Source: Marinobacter guineae
GTDB taxonomy: Bacteria; Pseudomonadota; Gammaproteobacteria; Pseudomonadales; Oleiphilaceae
Reading direction: 5' to 3'
Assembly: GCF_002744735.1 (NCBI RefSeq)
Contig: NZ_KZ319341.1
Coordinates: forward strand, 359,848 to 423,847
Length of the DNA: 64,000 bases
Below the pieces are notes generated by a model. It did no database searches. It worked only from the letters and a program-made list of their open reading frames with translations, and was not told where the DNA came from. How positions within the stretch are numbered: position 1 is the first letter of the stretch; every line of letters begins with the position of its first letter. The position numbers were made by a program, and so were the translations under genes. Below, piece after piece: positions 1 through 8,439 of the stretch.

Positions 1-767
1 GACACCACAAATGCCTGATGTTCGATTCCCTGGTAACCGGCGAGGGCGTTCAGTCCAACCAGTTCCTTATTGTCGATGGCAAACACGAAGCACTGATCGA
101 TCCGGGCGGTGACCTGACTTACACGCCGCTGTCGGTTGCCGCTTCCCGTTACATGAACATCCGGGATATGGACTACGTGTTTGCATCCCACCAGGATCCG
201 GACATCATCGGTGCTATCGACCGCTGGATTGTGCATACCCGCGCCAAAATCGTGACCTCGAGACTGTGGGCCCGGTTCCTTCCGCATCTGGTTTCCAGCT
301 ACGTCACCAACCAGCTGAGCGGCAGTGTGTACGACCGTATCGTCAGCATCCCCGATGCCGGCGCCAACGTTAAGTTCGGCGACTCGTTCCTGCAGTGCCT
401 GCCCGCGCACTTCATGCATTCAGTCGGCAACCTTCAGTTTTATGATCCGGTCTCGAAAATTCTGTTCTCCGGGGATCTTGGTGCGTCGCTTGGAGGTGAG
501 GACGATCACCTTCCGGTGAAGGATTTCGACAAACATATCCCGAGCATGATCGGCTTCCACCGCCGGTATATCGCTTCCCAAAAAGTGTGTCGGCTGTGGG
601 CGAACATGGTTCGCGAAATGGACGTGGCGATGATTGTTCCCCAGCACGGAAAGCGCTTTGAAGGACCGGTTATGGTTGATCGCTTCCTGAACTGGGTGAG
701 TGATATGGAGTGCGGGATCGACCTTATGACTCAGGACAACTATCGTCGTCCGGTCGATTACGTCTAG
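1..767 (+). CDS. ODP-like diiron metallo-beta-lactamase-fold protein (5' partial)
   Basis: The reading frame is open to the left window edge, so the true start lies upstream; the first internal Met is at 18. Numbered from that Met, the protein has the flavodiiron-type metal motif H58-x-D60-x-D62, a later His in PAHFMHS, an Asp in FSGDLG and a C-terminal His in PQHGKRF. That is the ligand order of the diiron centre in flavodiiron and ODP (oxygen-binding diiron) proteins. No flavodoxin domain follows, which fits ODP-type oxygen sensors rather than full flavodiiron reductases. Sensor function is inference from family; the next gene is 169 bp away and unrelated. Confidence 0.8.
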   Translation, partial: HHKCLMFDSLVTGEGVQSNQFLIVDGKHEALIDPGGDLTYTPLSVAASRYMNIRDMDYVFASHQDPDIIGAIDRWIVHTRAKIVTSRLWARFLPHLVSSYVTNQLSGSVYDRIVSIPDAGANVKFGDSFLQCLPAHFMHSVGNLQFYDPVSKILFSGDLGASLGGEDDHLPVKDFDKHIPSMIGFHRRYIASQKVCRLWANMVREMDVAMIVPQHGKRFEGPVMVDRFLNWVSDMECGIDLMTQDNYRRPVDYV

Positions 768-844
768 CCGAGGGAAGACCCGCCAGAAATTGCTGCGCCG
801 TTGGCACCTTGGCACGACACCTTGATAAAGACCCTTTCAGGAAA

Positions 845-864
845 GGCACCGCGGAATCGGTGCC
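845..864 (+). other. Small hairpin between the ODP gene and the yebC-family gene
   Basis: GGCACCG (845-851) and CGGTGCC (858-864) form a perfect 7-bp stem with a 6-nt loop. No U-run follows, so it is a weak terminator candidate for the ODP gene or a leader structure for the regulator gene that starts 72 bp downstream. Confidence 0.3.
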
Positions 865-936
865 AAATAGGTCTGTCGCAAACCGGCAATGTTGAGTAAA
901 ATCCGGCCTTTTCCAGAAAACCAAGAGGCAGTGCAA

Positions 937-1662
937 ATGGGCAGAGCCTACCAGAACCGCAAAGAGTCCATGGCCAAGACGGCCGCGGCAAAAACCAAGG
1001 TCTATAGCAAGTACGGGCGCGAGATTTACATGAGCGCCAAATCCGGCGGAACAGACCCGGATGGCAACCTGTCGCTTCGTGGCCTGATTGACCGAGCAAA
1101 GAAAGACCAGGTGCCCTCCCACGTTATCGAGAAGGCGATTGACAAGGCCCGGGGCGGCGCCGGTGAGGACTATTCCCCTGCCCGCTATGAAGGCTATGGA
1201 CCGGGCAACTGCATGGTGATTGTGGACTGTCTGACGGACAACCCGAATCGCACCTTTGGCGACGTACGCCTGGCCTTTACCAAAACCAAGTCCAAGATCG
1301 GCACCCCGGGCACCGTTGCCCACATGTTTGATCACAGTGCCATTTTTGCGTTCAAGAGCGATGATGAGGAAGCTGTTCTGGAAGCACTGATGGAGGCGGA
1401 CGTAGACGTAACCGATATTGAAAACGAAGATGGCCTGATTACTGTTTTCACACCGAACACGGAATATGCCAAGGCCCGTCAGGCACTGGTGGACGCCATC
1501 GAAGGCATCGATTTTGAGGTCGACGAAATCCAGTTCCTCCCCAAGACCACTACAGTGGTGGAAGGTGATGACATCCCCATGTTCGAGAAATTCCTGGATA
1601 TGCTGAACGAACTGGACGACGTGCAGAACGTATTCCACAACGCCGAGCTGCCGGACCAGTAA
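937..1662 (+). CDS. YebC/PmpR-family transcriptional regulator (YeeN-like)
   Basis: A 241-residue protein. The start at 937 is chosen over the upstream Met at 889 because it follows an AAGAGG ribosome site and begins MGRAYQNRK as family members do. The N-terminal region carries the conserved [13 protein letters not shown] stretch, followed by a KAIDKARGG segment and a TVAHMFD motif near residue 145. The length matches the family (about 240 residues). Family members are DNA-binding regulators, and YebC has also been linked to relief of ribosome stalling. The specific role here cannot be read from sequence. The next gene starts 16 bp downstream, so they may be co-transcribed. Confidence 0.9.
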   Translation: MGRAYQNRKESMAKTAAAKTKVYSKYGREIYMSAKSGGTDPDGNLSLRGLIDRAKKDQVPSHVIEKAIDKARGGAGEDYSPARYEGYGPGNCMVIVDCLTDNPNRTFGDVRLAFTKTKSKIGTPGTVAHMFDHSAIFAFKSDDEEAVLEALMEADVDVTDIENEDGLITVFTPNTEYAKARQALVDAIEGIDFEVDEIQFLPKTTTVVEGDDIPMFEKFLDMLNELDDVQNVFHNAELPDQ

Positions 1663-1678
1663 GCCCGAGGCTCATGCC

Positions 1679-2443
1679 ATGCAGGAAGACAACACCGTGC
1701 AACAGAACCCTTCTCTGAACCGAAAGGCTCGGGTGGTGGTGCTGAAAACAGGCAGCACCTACCCCCGCCTGCTGGCTCAGTTCGGCGATTTCGACGACTG
1801 GTTCCTGCGCGGACTGTCAACGGAACTGGATATTACCGTCATAAATGTGGAAGCCGGCGAGCTACCCGGAAACCCGGAAGACTGGGACGGCATTGTGGTA
1901 ACAGGCTCTCCTGCTATGGTCAGCGACCGGGCCGAATGGAGCGAGAACGCGGGGCGTTGGCTGGCAACAGCGGTTAGAAGCGAAATCCCGGTACTCGGTG
2001 TCTGCTATGGGCATCAGTTACTGGCCCATGCGCTGGGCGGGGAAGCAGGTTACCACCCGGACGGCCGGGAAACCGGTACCCATGAGATTGAACTGCTTCC
2101 CGAGGCGGACTCGGACGCCCTGTTCCGGGAGCTACCTAAAACATTCCCGGCCCAGCTGACGCACCGGCAATCCGTGCTGCGCCTGCCCGAAGGTGCCGTG
2201 CTGCTGGGACGCAACGGTTTCGAGCCTAACCAGGCGTTCAGAATCGGCCCCTGCGCCTGGGGCGTGCAGTTCCATCCGGAGTTCACAGATACTGTGATGA
2301 GGGCCTACCTGGAAGTACAGGCGCCGGACCTGACCCGGGAAGGGCTTGATGCGGAAGCCCTGATTGCCGGTGTGAAGCCCGCCCCGGATGCGTCCTCGCT
2401 TCTCCCTCGTTTTTCAAGGCTGGTTATGGAACGAGCCCGGTAA
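1679..2443 (+). CDS. Class I glutamine amidotransferase-like protein
   Basis: 254 residues. The nucleophile elbow GVCYGHQLLAHALGG carries the catalytic Cys at about residue 105, and QFHPEF near residue 200 supplies His and Glu, completing a C-H-E triad. It stands alone with no synthetase domain, like the stand-alone GMP-synthase-like amidotransferases that include gamma-glutamyl hydrolases acting on small metabolites. The substrate is unknown. It lies 16 bp after the yebC-family gene and is convergent with the FHA gene. Confidence 0.85.
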   Translation: MQEDNTVQQNPSLNRKARVVVLKTGSTYPRLLAQFGDFDDWFLRGLSTELDITVINVEAGELPGNPEDWDGIVVTGSPAMVSDRAEWSENAGRWLATAVRSEIPVLGVCYGHQLLAHALGGEAGYHPDGRETGTHEIELLPEADSDALFRELPKTFPAQLTHRQSVLRLPEGAVLLGRNGFEPNQAFRIGPCAWGVQFHPEFTDTVMRAYLEVQAPDLTREGLDAEALIAGVKPAPDASSLLPRFSRLVMERAR

Positions 2444-2460
2444 TACCCGGGCCGGCATTT
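2435..2460 (+). terminator. Weak terminator candidate after the amidotransferase gene
   Basis: GCCCGG (2435-2440) pairs with CCGGGC (2447-2452) across the stop codon, followed by CGGCATTTT. The stem is GC-rich but the T-run is short. It sits between two convergent genes. Confidence 0.35.
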
Positions 2461-2464
2461 TCCT

Positions 2465-2815
2465 TCAGTCTAGGATATAGGCGGTCTTTTCCATCGCCTG
2501 CTCTTCTTCATCAATGAAGCGAAACTCATTCCAGCCGATACGCACCATGTCGTTACTGTTCAGCCGCTGCCGGCCCTCAACCCTCAATTCGTTCACAAAG
2601 GTACCATTGGTGCTGTTGCTGTCGATGATGTAGTAGTCCACGGTACCTTCGAGATAGGCATTGGGTACTGCTTCAATCAGGGCATGCTGGCCACTCACCG
2701 AGATCTCATCGATCCGGATATCATTATCCGGGCGGCGGCCAAGGCGGGTTTCCGGCTGTCCGAGTTCAAAGGTGTTGACCACCACGTGGTCCACCAGTTG
2801 CGAAAGCGAAGCCAT
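2465..2815 (-). CDS. FHA-domain protein
   Basis: A 116-residue protein that is almost entirely one forkhead-associated domain. It shows the phosphothreonine-binding signature in order: LGRRPDNDI (about residues 25-33), SVSGQH (39-44), and SNSTNGTFVN (about 66-75). FHA domains bind phosphothreonine, so the likely partner is the Ser/Thr kinase two genes upstream or its substrates. The gene begins 10 bp after the PP2C stop and is the third gene of a kinase > phosphatase > FHA operon. Confidence 0.92.
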   Translation of the reverse strand: MASLSQLVDHVVVNTFELGQPETRLGRRPDNDIRIDEISVSGQHALIEAVPNAYLEGTVDYYIIDSNSTNGTFVNELRVEGRQRLNSNDMVRIGWNEFRFIDEEEQAMEKTAYILD

Positions 2816-2825
2816 GTCAGTTTCC

Positions 2826-3581
2826 TCAATACTCCAACGTCAGTAATACCACAGACACGTTATCGCCAGCCTCGTTTGCCAGGCCGGCGTTGATCAATGC
2901 CTGAACCGTGCTCTCCATGCCGTCACTTTCCTTCATAATCTCAAGCCACTGGGTTTCCGGGACAGAATTCGTCAGCCCGTCGGAACACAGCAACAGCACA
3001 TCACCGTTTTGCAAAGCCTCAACCCGGTAACTGGGCTGCACCAGCTCAACGGCGCCCACCGCACTGGTAAGTACATTTTTAAAGGGCACATTGGGTACGT
3101 CCTCCTCGGTAATACTGCCATCTTCAAGCATGTTCTGAACGACGGTATCGTCCCGGGTCAGGCAGATCGCCTGGTCGCCACGCAGGCAGTAACACCGGGA
3201 ATCGCCGATATGGGCAATGTGCGCCCTGTTTCCAGTTAGCCAGGCCACGACCAGGGTTGTACCCATTTTGCCAAGCTTTGCATCCTCTGTGCGCTTGCTC
3301 AGTATTCGCTCATTGGCCAGGGCAAAAGCCCGCTCCAGGCCATCCCTGATGGAAGCGTCTGTCGTTACCGACAGTGATCCGGATAGCTCTGCCTCAAACA
3401 ACTCCACAACCGCCTCAACCGCCAGACTGCTGGCGATCTCGCCGCCCTGGTAACCGCCCATGCCATCGGCAACCACCACCAGCGCCTGATCACCGGAATC
3501 GTTAACCCGCCAGTCCACCACATCCTGGTTCGATTCCCTGACTGCACCCCGGTGACTCTGGCCTGCAATGCGATATCTCAT
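2826..3581 (-). CDS. PP2C-family Ser/Thr protein phosphatase
   Basis: 251 residues. It has the PP2C metal-site motifs: N-terminal ESNQD, VADGMGG near residue 37, GTTLV, AHIGDSRCY near residue 125, LCSDGLTN near 195, and GDNVSVVLL at the C-terminus. All metal-binding Asp residues are present, so it should be active. Its ATG overlaps the kinase stop as TGATG, indicating translational coupling. The natural role is reversal of phosphorylation by the adjacent kinase, as in PppA/PpkA or Stp1/Stk1 pairs. Confidence 0.95.
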   Translation of the reverse strand: MRYRIAGQSHRGAVRESNQDVVDWRVNDSGDQALVVVADGMGGYQGGEIASSLAVEAVVELFEAELSGSLSVTTDASIRDGLERAFALANERILSKRTEDAKLGKMGTTLVVAWLTGNRAHIAHIGDSRCYCLRGDQAICLTRDDTVVQNMLEDGSITEEDVPNVPFKNVLTSAVGAVELVQPSYRVEALQNGDVLLLCSDGLTNSVPETQWLEIMKESDGMESTVQALINAGLANEAGDNVSVVLLTLEY

Positions 3582-5218
3582 CAGGACACCTCCTGGCCCG
3601 CTTCCCGCACCGCCAGGCGACGAACTGCTTCGGCCATGGTGGCGGCGCTGGCAAAGCGTTTATCCGGCTCACGCCGGATCGCCTTGTTGATCAACCGAAC
3701 CACCCCATTGGGCAACTCAGCATTGAATTCCCGGACACTGCGCGGGCGTTTGTTGAGAATCTGGTATGTCAGATTTGCCAGGGTATCGCCCTGATACGGT
3801 GTTTCACCGCTAACCAGTTTGTACAGGGTGACCCCCAGACTGTAGATATCGGAAGCGCCCGTTACCTTCTGGCCCTTGAGCTGCTCCGGGGACATGTAGA
3901 GGGGGCTGCCCATAACAGCGCCGGTGCGGGTCCGCGAGTCGTCGGAGATTTTGGCAATGCCAAAGTCGGTGATTTTTATGTCGCCGGTGTCGGGATTGAA
4001 AATAATGTTCCCCGGCTTGATATCACGATGGACAATTTTCTGGCTGTGGGCGTAGGCCAGTGCCTCGGCAACCCGCGCGACAATATCCAGCACCCTGGGC
4101 AACGGCAGCAGCCGCCCCGGTTTACCAAACTCACTCAGCGGCCGACCCTTGGCGTAATCCATGGCGATGTAGGCAAGGTCCGCCTCTTCTCCGACGTCAT
4201 ACACCGTTACGATAGCCGGGTGATTCAGACGACCAGCCGCTTCGGCCTCCCGGAAGAAACGTTCCTTCAGATCCTGAAGCAGGCCGTCATCAAACGCCTG
4301 GTAGCTCAGGGTCTTGATGGCAACGGTGCGGGCAATTTTCGGATCCTTGCCGAGATAAACCACTCCCATGGCGCCCCGGCCGATCTCCCGCTCGATCTCA
4401 TAGCGCCCCAGGGTTGGCCGACTCACCGAGGGCTCCGGCATTAACAGGGTGCGGGTATTGTCGAAGCTGCCGGCTTGCACCATTGAACCGTCCGGAGCCA
4501 GTTTCTGCAGTGCCCCCAGGCGGGCGGCGGTATCCCGGAAATTCTTCTGGCGCTCCTGGATGCTGCGATACGTGTTCACAGCCTTCTCATACTGGCGTTT
4601 GCGTTCCTGCTGGATGGCGATGTCGTAACGCAATTCCAGCGCCCCCTCGCAGTCCGGGCAGTGATTGAGTGCCTCGAGGGCATCGTCGGTGTGCCCCTGT
4701 TGTAAAATCAGTTTCGCCAACCTCAGACGTGCCTCACGGACATTGTCCGTCAGGGCACGAATACGATTGTGGGGCTGAAGCCAGAACAACATCACCACAA
4801 AACCTACCACCAGCAGGGTCAGCACTTCCCCCAGGGGCACCCAGGCATTGCGATAGAACATCAGGGCCGCCTGCAGAACCACCAGGGAACCACCAAGCAG
4901 CAGAGTAACGGGCAGGGCAACGGCTGCGCCCATCGCCGGGACAGCAAACGTCAGGTAGAGCGCCGTAACGGCCAGCCCGGCAGTCACCGCAATATCCGCC
5001 CACAGAGGTTCCACCAGCCCCCGATCAGCCAGTGCTTCACGAAGAGCATCCTGTGACAGGATGATGGCGGGGCTGGCGCCCTCTGGCACTCCAAGAATAC
5101 TGAACAGCACCCGGTCGGCCCAGCCAACAACCGCCAGCTGTTCTCCTGCCAGGGCAAACACCACGGCAGCCAAAAAAACAACCGTCCGAAGGCTGAACAG
5201 ACGCGGTATGAATGACAT
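3581..5218 (-). CDS. Membrane-anchored Ser/Thr protein kinase
   Basis: 545 residues. An N-terminal membrane region (about residues 10-155) has several hydrophobic segments flanking a short extracytoplasmic part. A TPR-like linker follows (about 170-240, with CPDC), then a complete Hanks-type kinase from about 265: glycine loop GRGAMGVVY, VAIK lysine, HRDIKPGN catalytic loop near 395, DFG near 416 and SPEQL. All catalytic residues are present. The ATG at 5218 is preferred over an in-frame TTG at 5236, though neither has a good ribosome site. It heads the operon with PP2C and FHA. No type VI secretion genes are nearby. Confidence 0.92.
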   Translation of the reverse strand: MSFIPRLFSLRTVVFLAAVVFALAGEQLAVVGWADRVLFSILGVPEGASPAIILSQDALREALADRGLVEPLWADIAVTAGLAVTALYLTFAVPAMGAAVALPVTLLLGGSLVVLQAALMFYRNAWVPLGEVLTLLVVGFVVMLFWLQPHNRIRALTDNVREARLRLAKLILQQGHTDDALEALNHCPDCEGALELRYDIAIQQERKRQYEKAVNTYRSIQERQKNFRDTAARLGALQKLAPDGSMVQAGSFDNTRTLLMPEPSVSRPTLGRYEIEREIGRGAMGVVYLGKDPKIARTVAIKTLSYQAFDDGLLQDLKERFFREAEAAGRLNHPAIVTVYDVGEEADLAYIAMDYAKGRPLSEFGKPGRLLPLPRVLDIVARVAEALAYAHSQKIVHRDIKPGNIIFNPDTGDIKITDFGIAKISDDSRTRTGAVMGSPLYMSPEQLKGQKVTGASDIYSLGVTLYKLVSGETPYQGDTLANLTYQILNKRPRSVREFNAELPNGVVRLINKAIRREPDKRFASAATMAEAVRRLAVREAGQEVS

Positions 5219-5389
5219 AGTGGCGTTCACAGGCAACTTTGTTATAAATGATTGATCTGCCTAGTTTAGAAAGCGTTGGTGTCGGGTGATACAGCGACAG
5301 GGGTGTTTTTTGTAAGTGTTTGTTCACCTGAGAGGAAGGTCACGTATGTTAATTTCACCGTTTCACTCAAGGATGATGGAATTACCGGT

Positions 5390-6835
5390 ATGACACTGAA
5401 GTTACTTTTACCCCTGTTTCTGCTCGCGCTGGCTGGAATCGGGCTTTACCACACCCACAAACCCTTGCCTCAGGGCATCAGTTATCGCGGTGAAGTCTTA
5501 CCGCTGGAAGATCCTGTCCTGCTGACCGATGTCACCCGTCACTACACGGATGGTCACGAAGAGAAAGACCACGAAATCTTCAACGAGGTGTTCCGGCTGA
5601 TCGGGCAGGCCGAAGAGTTCATTCTTGTCGACATGTTCCTGTTCAACAGCACCAAACCGGAAAGTGTGGTTCATCGCCCCCTGGCACAGCAATTGACTGA
5701 AGCCCTGCTGACCCGGAAGTCGGCAAAACCGAGGCTGTCTGTGATCGTGATTTCCGATCCGCTGAACACCATGTATGGCGGGACAACGTCATCCTGGTTT
5801 GAAGCCTTGCACAAGGCCGGCATTCCCGTATACGAAACGGCGCTTCGTCCCCTCAGGGACAGCAACCCCACCTGGTCTTCAATCTGGCGGTTTTGCTGCC
5901 AATGGTTCGGTAATAACCCGGGCGGCGGTTGGCTCGACAATGCCCTGGGCAAAACCCCGGTTACCATTCGAAGCTACCTGGCCCTGCTGAACTTCAAGGC
6001 CAATCACCGCAAACTTGTGGTGGTGGATGAAGCCGGCTCCCTGAGAGCCCTTGTGACCTCAGCCAACCCGCATGATGGCAGTAGCCGCCACGGCAACCTC
6101 GGGCTGAGCTTCAAGGGCCCCGCCGTGGCCGATGTGTTGCGAAGTGAACGAGCGGTTCTGGCCATGTCCGGTGTGGGTACAGAAACCCTTGATGACTGGA
6201 TCAGCCGCGTTGAACAAGCACCGGAATCCGGAGAGAGAGACAACGGCAAAGTGGCTGTACTGACCGAATCGGCCATACTCGACCAGGCTCTGGAAATGAT
6301 TCGCGCGGCGACAGAAGGCGACCAGCTCGATCTTGCGATGTTCTATCTGTCACACCGGCAGATTGTCGAGGCGCTGGCCAGGGCCTCAGAACGTGGCGCA
6401 CAGCTTCGGATTCTGCTTGATGCCAACAGCGAGGCCTTTGGTCTTCAGAAAAGCGGCATCCCCAACCGGCAGGTCGCCATGGAGCTTGTCCGGGCGGGTA
6501 TTCCTGTACGTTGGTGTAATACCCGGGGTGAGCAATGCCACAGTAAGCTGCTGATACTGGCAAAACAAAACAACAAAACCCAGATGCTCCTGGGCTCTGC
6601 CAATTTCACCCGCCGCAATCTGGATGACCTGAACCTGGAAACAGACGTTTGGATCTCGGTTGAGGACCGCTCTGCAGTCGCCATGAAAGCAAGAGCATTC
6701 TTCGACGAGCAATGGCACAAAGGCCCTGGTAACGAACCGGTCCTGAGCCTGCCCTATGAACGCTGGGCCGACGAATCAAGGCTGCGCTACTGGCGTTACC
6801 GGATTATGGAGGCGACCGGCCTGTCGACCTTCTGA
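5390..6835 (+). CDS. Phospholipase D-like (HKD superfamily) membrane protein
   Basis: 481 residues, starting at the ATG after GGATGATGGA (5371-5380). An N-terminal hydrophobic stretch (residues 3-18) is a signal anchor. There are two HKD halves: the first, HRKLVVVD near residue 205, is canonical H-x-K-x4-D. The second, HSKLLILA near 383, has Ala where Asp is expected, followed by the usual GSANFTRRN. The layout resembles cardiolipin synthase-like and other phosphatidyltransferase-type PLD proteins. Substrate is unassigned. The next gene starts 19 bp downstream, suggesting an operon. Confidence 0.85.
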   Translation: MTLKLLLPLFLLALAGIGLYHTHKPLPQGISYRGEVLPLEDPVLLTDVTRHYTDGHEEKDHEIFNEVFRLIGQAEEFILVDMFLFNSTKPESVVHRPLAQQLTEALLTRKSAKPRLSVIVISDPLNTMYGGTTSSWFEALHKAGIPVYETALRPLRDSNPTWSSIWRFCCQWFGNNPGGGWLDNALGKTPVTIRSYLALLNFKANHRKLVVVDEAGSLRALVTSANPHDGSSRHGNLGLSFKGPAVADVLRSERAVLAMSGVGTETLDDWISRVEQAPESGERDNGKVAVLTESAILDQALEMIRAATEGDQLDLAMFYLSHRQIVEALARASERGAQLRILLDANSEAFGLQKSGIPNRQVAMELVRAGIPVRWCNTRGEQCHSKLLILAKQNNKTQMLLGSANFTRRNLDDLNLETDVWISVEDRSAVAMKARAFFDEQWHKGPGNEPVLSLPYERWADESRLRYWRYRIMEATGLSTF

Positions 6836-6854
6836 ACACAACAGGATAAGACCA

Positions 6855-7919
6855 ATGACAACACCTGTGCATGCCCGCCCCATCAGGGAACGCATTGACT
6901 GGTTGATGGAACTGAGCCGCGCCCATTCCGCCAGCTTCTGCAGTCCTGAAAACCACCTGGCAAGGCAGCGATACCTGGCGGAGCACAACACCCAGATCAT
7001 CGCGATGAAATGTATGGATGGTCGCATTCACCTGCCTTACGTCACCCAGACACCGCTGGGTGTTATTCACCCGTTCCGCAATCTGGGCGGGATTTTTGAG
7101 CTGGGCTGGCCTTACCTGGGCGACATGCTGGCCGATACCGTACAGGAAGCCGTTAGCCAGGGGCGGCGGGTACTGGTGATCATCACCTACCACTACTCGA
7201 AGGGAGCCCGGGAGCGAGGCTGCGCCGGTTTCGATTGTGACCGCCAGGCAGCCATGAACCACGCGTTCCAGATTAAAAGCCAGATGGAAAAGCTTTTTGG
7301 CACCGGGCACCAGACGGTTTACCCGCTGGTGTGTGGCTTTGAGACCGATGAGGACGCACTGGTGTTGCACGGTAGCCCGGAGCAGATCCTTGACCTTTCT
7401 TCCGTCCCGATATCACGGCTAGAGGACATGCCCGCTGAGATCGCAGCCCTTTGCCCGGACATGCCAGGCCCGGTGCGACGTGATCTGTTGCCCCTGGTCC
7501 GGGGTAACATCCGGCATGTTGCCGAGATCCGCCACAGTGACCGGGAGCTGAACATTGAACACAGGGAATGGGTGATCTGCCTGGGCCGAGGTTTCGATTT
7601 CCTGCATGCGCCCAATGTGGCCCTGATTATCGGCCCCTACAGCCCCGACCTTTCACATCCTATCCGTCAGGCCGCGGGCATCATCAAAAGCAATATGGAC
7701 AACGGCCGGATTCCCGAGGACGGCTTTCTGCTGTTGTCCTCCGCCCCTTACCAGGAGCCCGGTACCCAGAAAGCCCGGGCAGCCCTGAAGTCGGATTTCC
7801 TCTCGGATTTTGCCGCGGGCGTGATTCGCGACGATTATCCGGAACTGGCAAGACGCATGATCATCCGCTCAGCTATACTCCACTGGCCTGAACGAAAGTT
7901 GGAAGTGCGCGGAGTCTGA
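6855..7919 (+). CDS. Divergent beta-carbonic-anhydrase-like protein (CsoSCA-like)
   Basis: 354 residues, starting at the ATG inside a longer open frame (RBS-like AGGATAAG just upstream). It carries the beta-class zinc pattern: C53-M-D55-G-R57, then FRNLGG near residue 72, H113 in TYHYS, and C123 in RGCAGFD. These match Cys/His/Cys zinc ligands and the Asp-Arg dyad of beta-carbonic anhydrases. The C-terminal half (about 200-354) is not recognisable as a second copy. I think it belongs with the carboxysome-shell carbonic-anhydrase-like group, but there are no carboxysome genes here, so the substrate could be something other than CO2. It follows the PLD gene by 19 bp. Confidence 0.6.
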   Translation: MTTPVHARPIRERIDWLMELSRAHSASFCSPENHLARQRYLAEHNTQIIAMKCMDGRIHLPYVTQTPLGVIHPFRNLGGIFELGWPYLGDMLADTVQEAVSQGRRVLVIITYHYSKGARERGCAGFDCDRQAAMNHAFQIKSQMEKLFGTGHQTVYPLVCGFETDEDALVLHGSPEQILDLSSVPISRLEDMPAEIAALCPDMPGPVRRDLLPLVRGNIRHVAEIRHSDRELNIEHREWVICLGRGFDFLHAPNVALIIGPYSPDLSHPIRQAAGIIKSNMDNGRIPEDGFLLLSSAPYQEPGTQKARAALKSDFLSDFAAGVIRDDYPELARRMIIRSAILHWPERKLEVRGV

Positions 7920-8027
7920 ACGTTTTGTATGTTTAGGGAACGCACTGGGATATTCTATCGTCCGGTTAGTACAGCGTAACTGACCCCAATCAGTTGCACA
8001 GGAAGTAGCCAACAACAGGAGTTAACC

Positions 8028-8429
8028 ATGTCAGGAATTCGCAAACACCTGCGGTATGTTTCTTTTTTTATGGCCATGATGATGGCGCTTGGCTCTGTCT
8101 GGTCGGTCACCGCAACCGCGGGGATGGTGGGAACCGGCGAGATGATTAGCGAACAACAGGTTCAGCTGGACAGACAACAGCTCGTCGATATGCTTGAGAA
8201 ACAGGAAGTTCAGGACAAACTGGCAGACCTTGGTGTGAGCCAGGACCAGGTCAAGGAACGCATCCAGAATCTCACGCCTGCGGAATTGGCGGATTTCGAG
8301 CGTCAGCTGGCCGAAGCCCCTGCTGGCCAGGATGTGGTTGGCATCATTGTGCTGTTCCTGCTGGTGTTCATTATCACCGATATGCTGTGTGCCACTAACG
8401 TATTCCCGTTTGTGAACTGCCTCCGATAG
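8028..8429 (+). CDS. PA2779-family small membrane protein
   Basis: 133 residues with ATG after AACAGGAG. An N-terminal signal or anchor segment (about residues 9-31) is followed by a charged helical middle part rich in Gln, Glu and Asp (35-100) and a second hydrophobic segment (about 103-120) with a Cys-containing tail. This matches the PA2779 family, which is found next to PA2778-type peptidases. It probably assists or is processed with its partner, which starts 10 bp downstream. Biochemical function is unknown. Confidence 0.75.
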   Translation: MSGIRKHLRYVSFFMAMMMALGSVWSVTATAGMVGTGEMISEQQVQLDRQQLVDMLEKQEVQDKLADLGVSQDQVKERIQNLTPAELADFERQLAEAPAGQDVVGIIVLFLLVFIITDMLCATNVFPFVNCLR

Positions 8430-8439
8430 CAACGGGGCT

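Noticed and set aside
724..1638. 304-codon minus-strand frame over the yebC-family gene
   Set aside because: It is antisense to a clearly conserved gene, with no motif and no ribosome site.
3520..3560. tRNA-like GGTTCGATTCC string
   Set aside because: It lies inside the PP2C gene (coding for ESNQD on the other strand) and no acceptor or anticodon arms fit.
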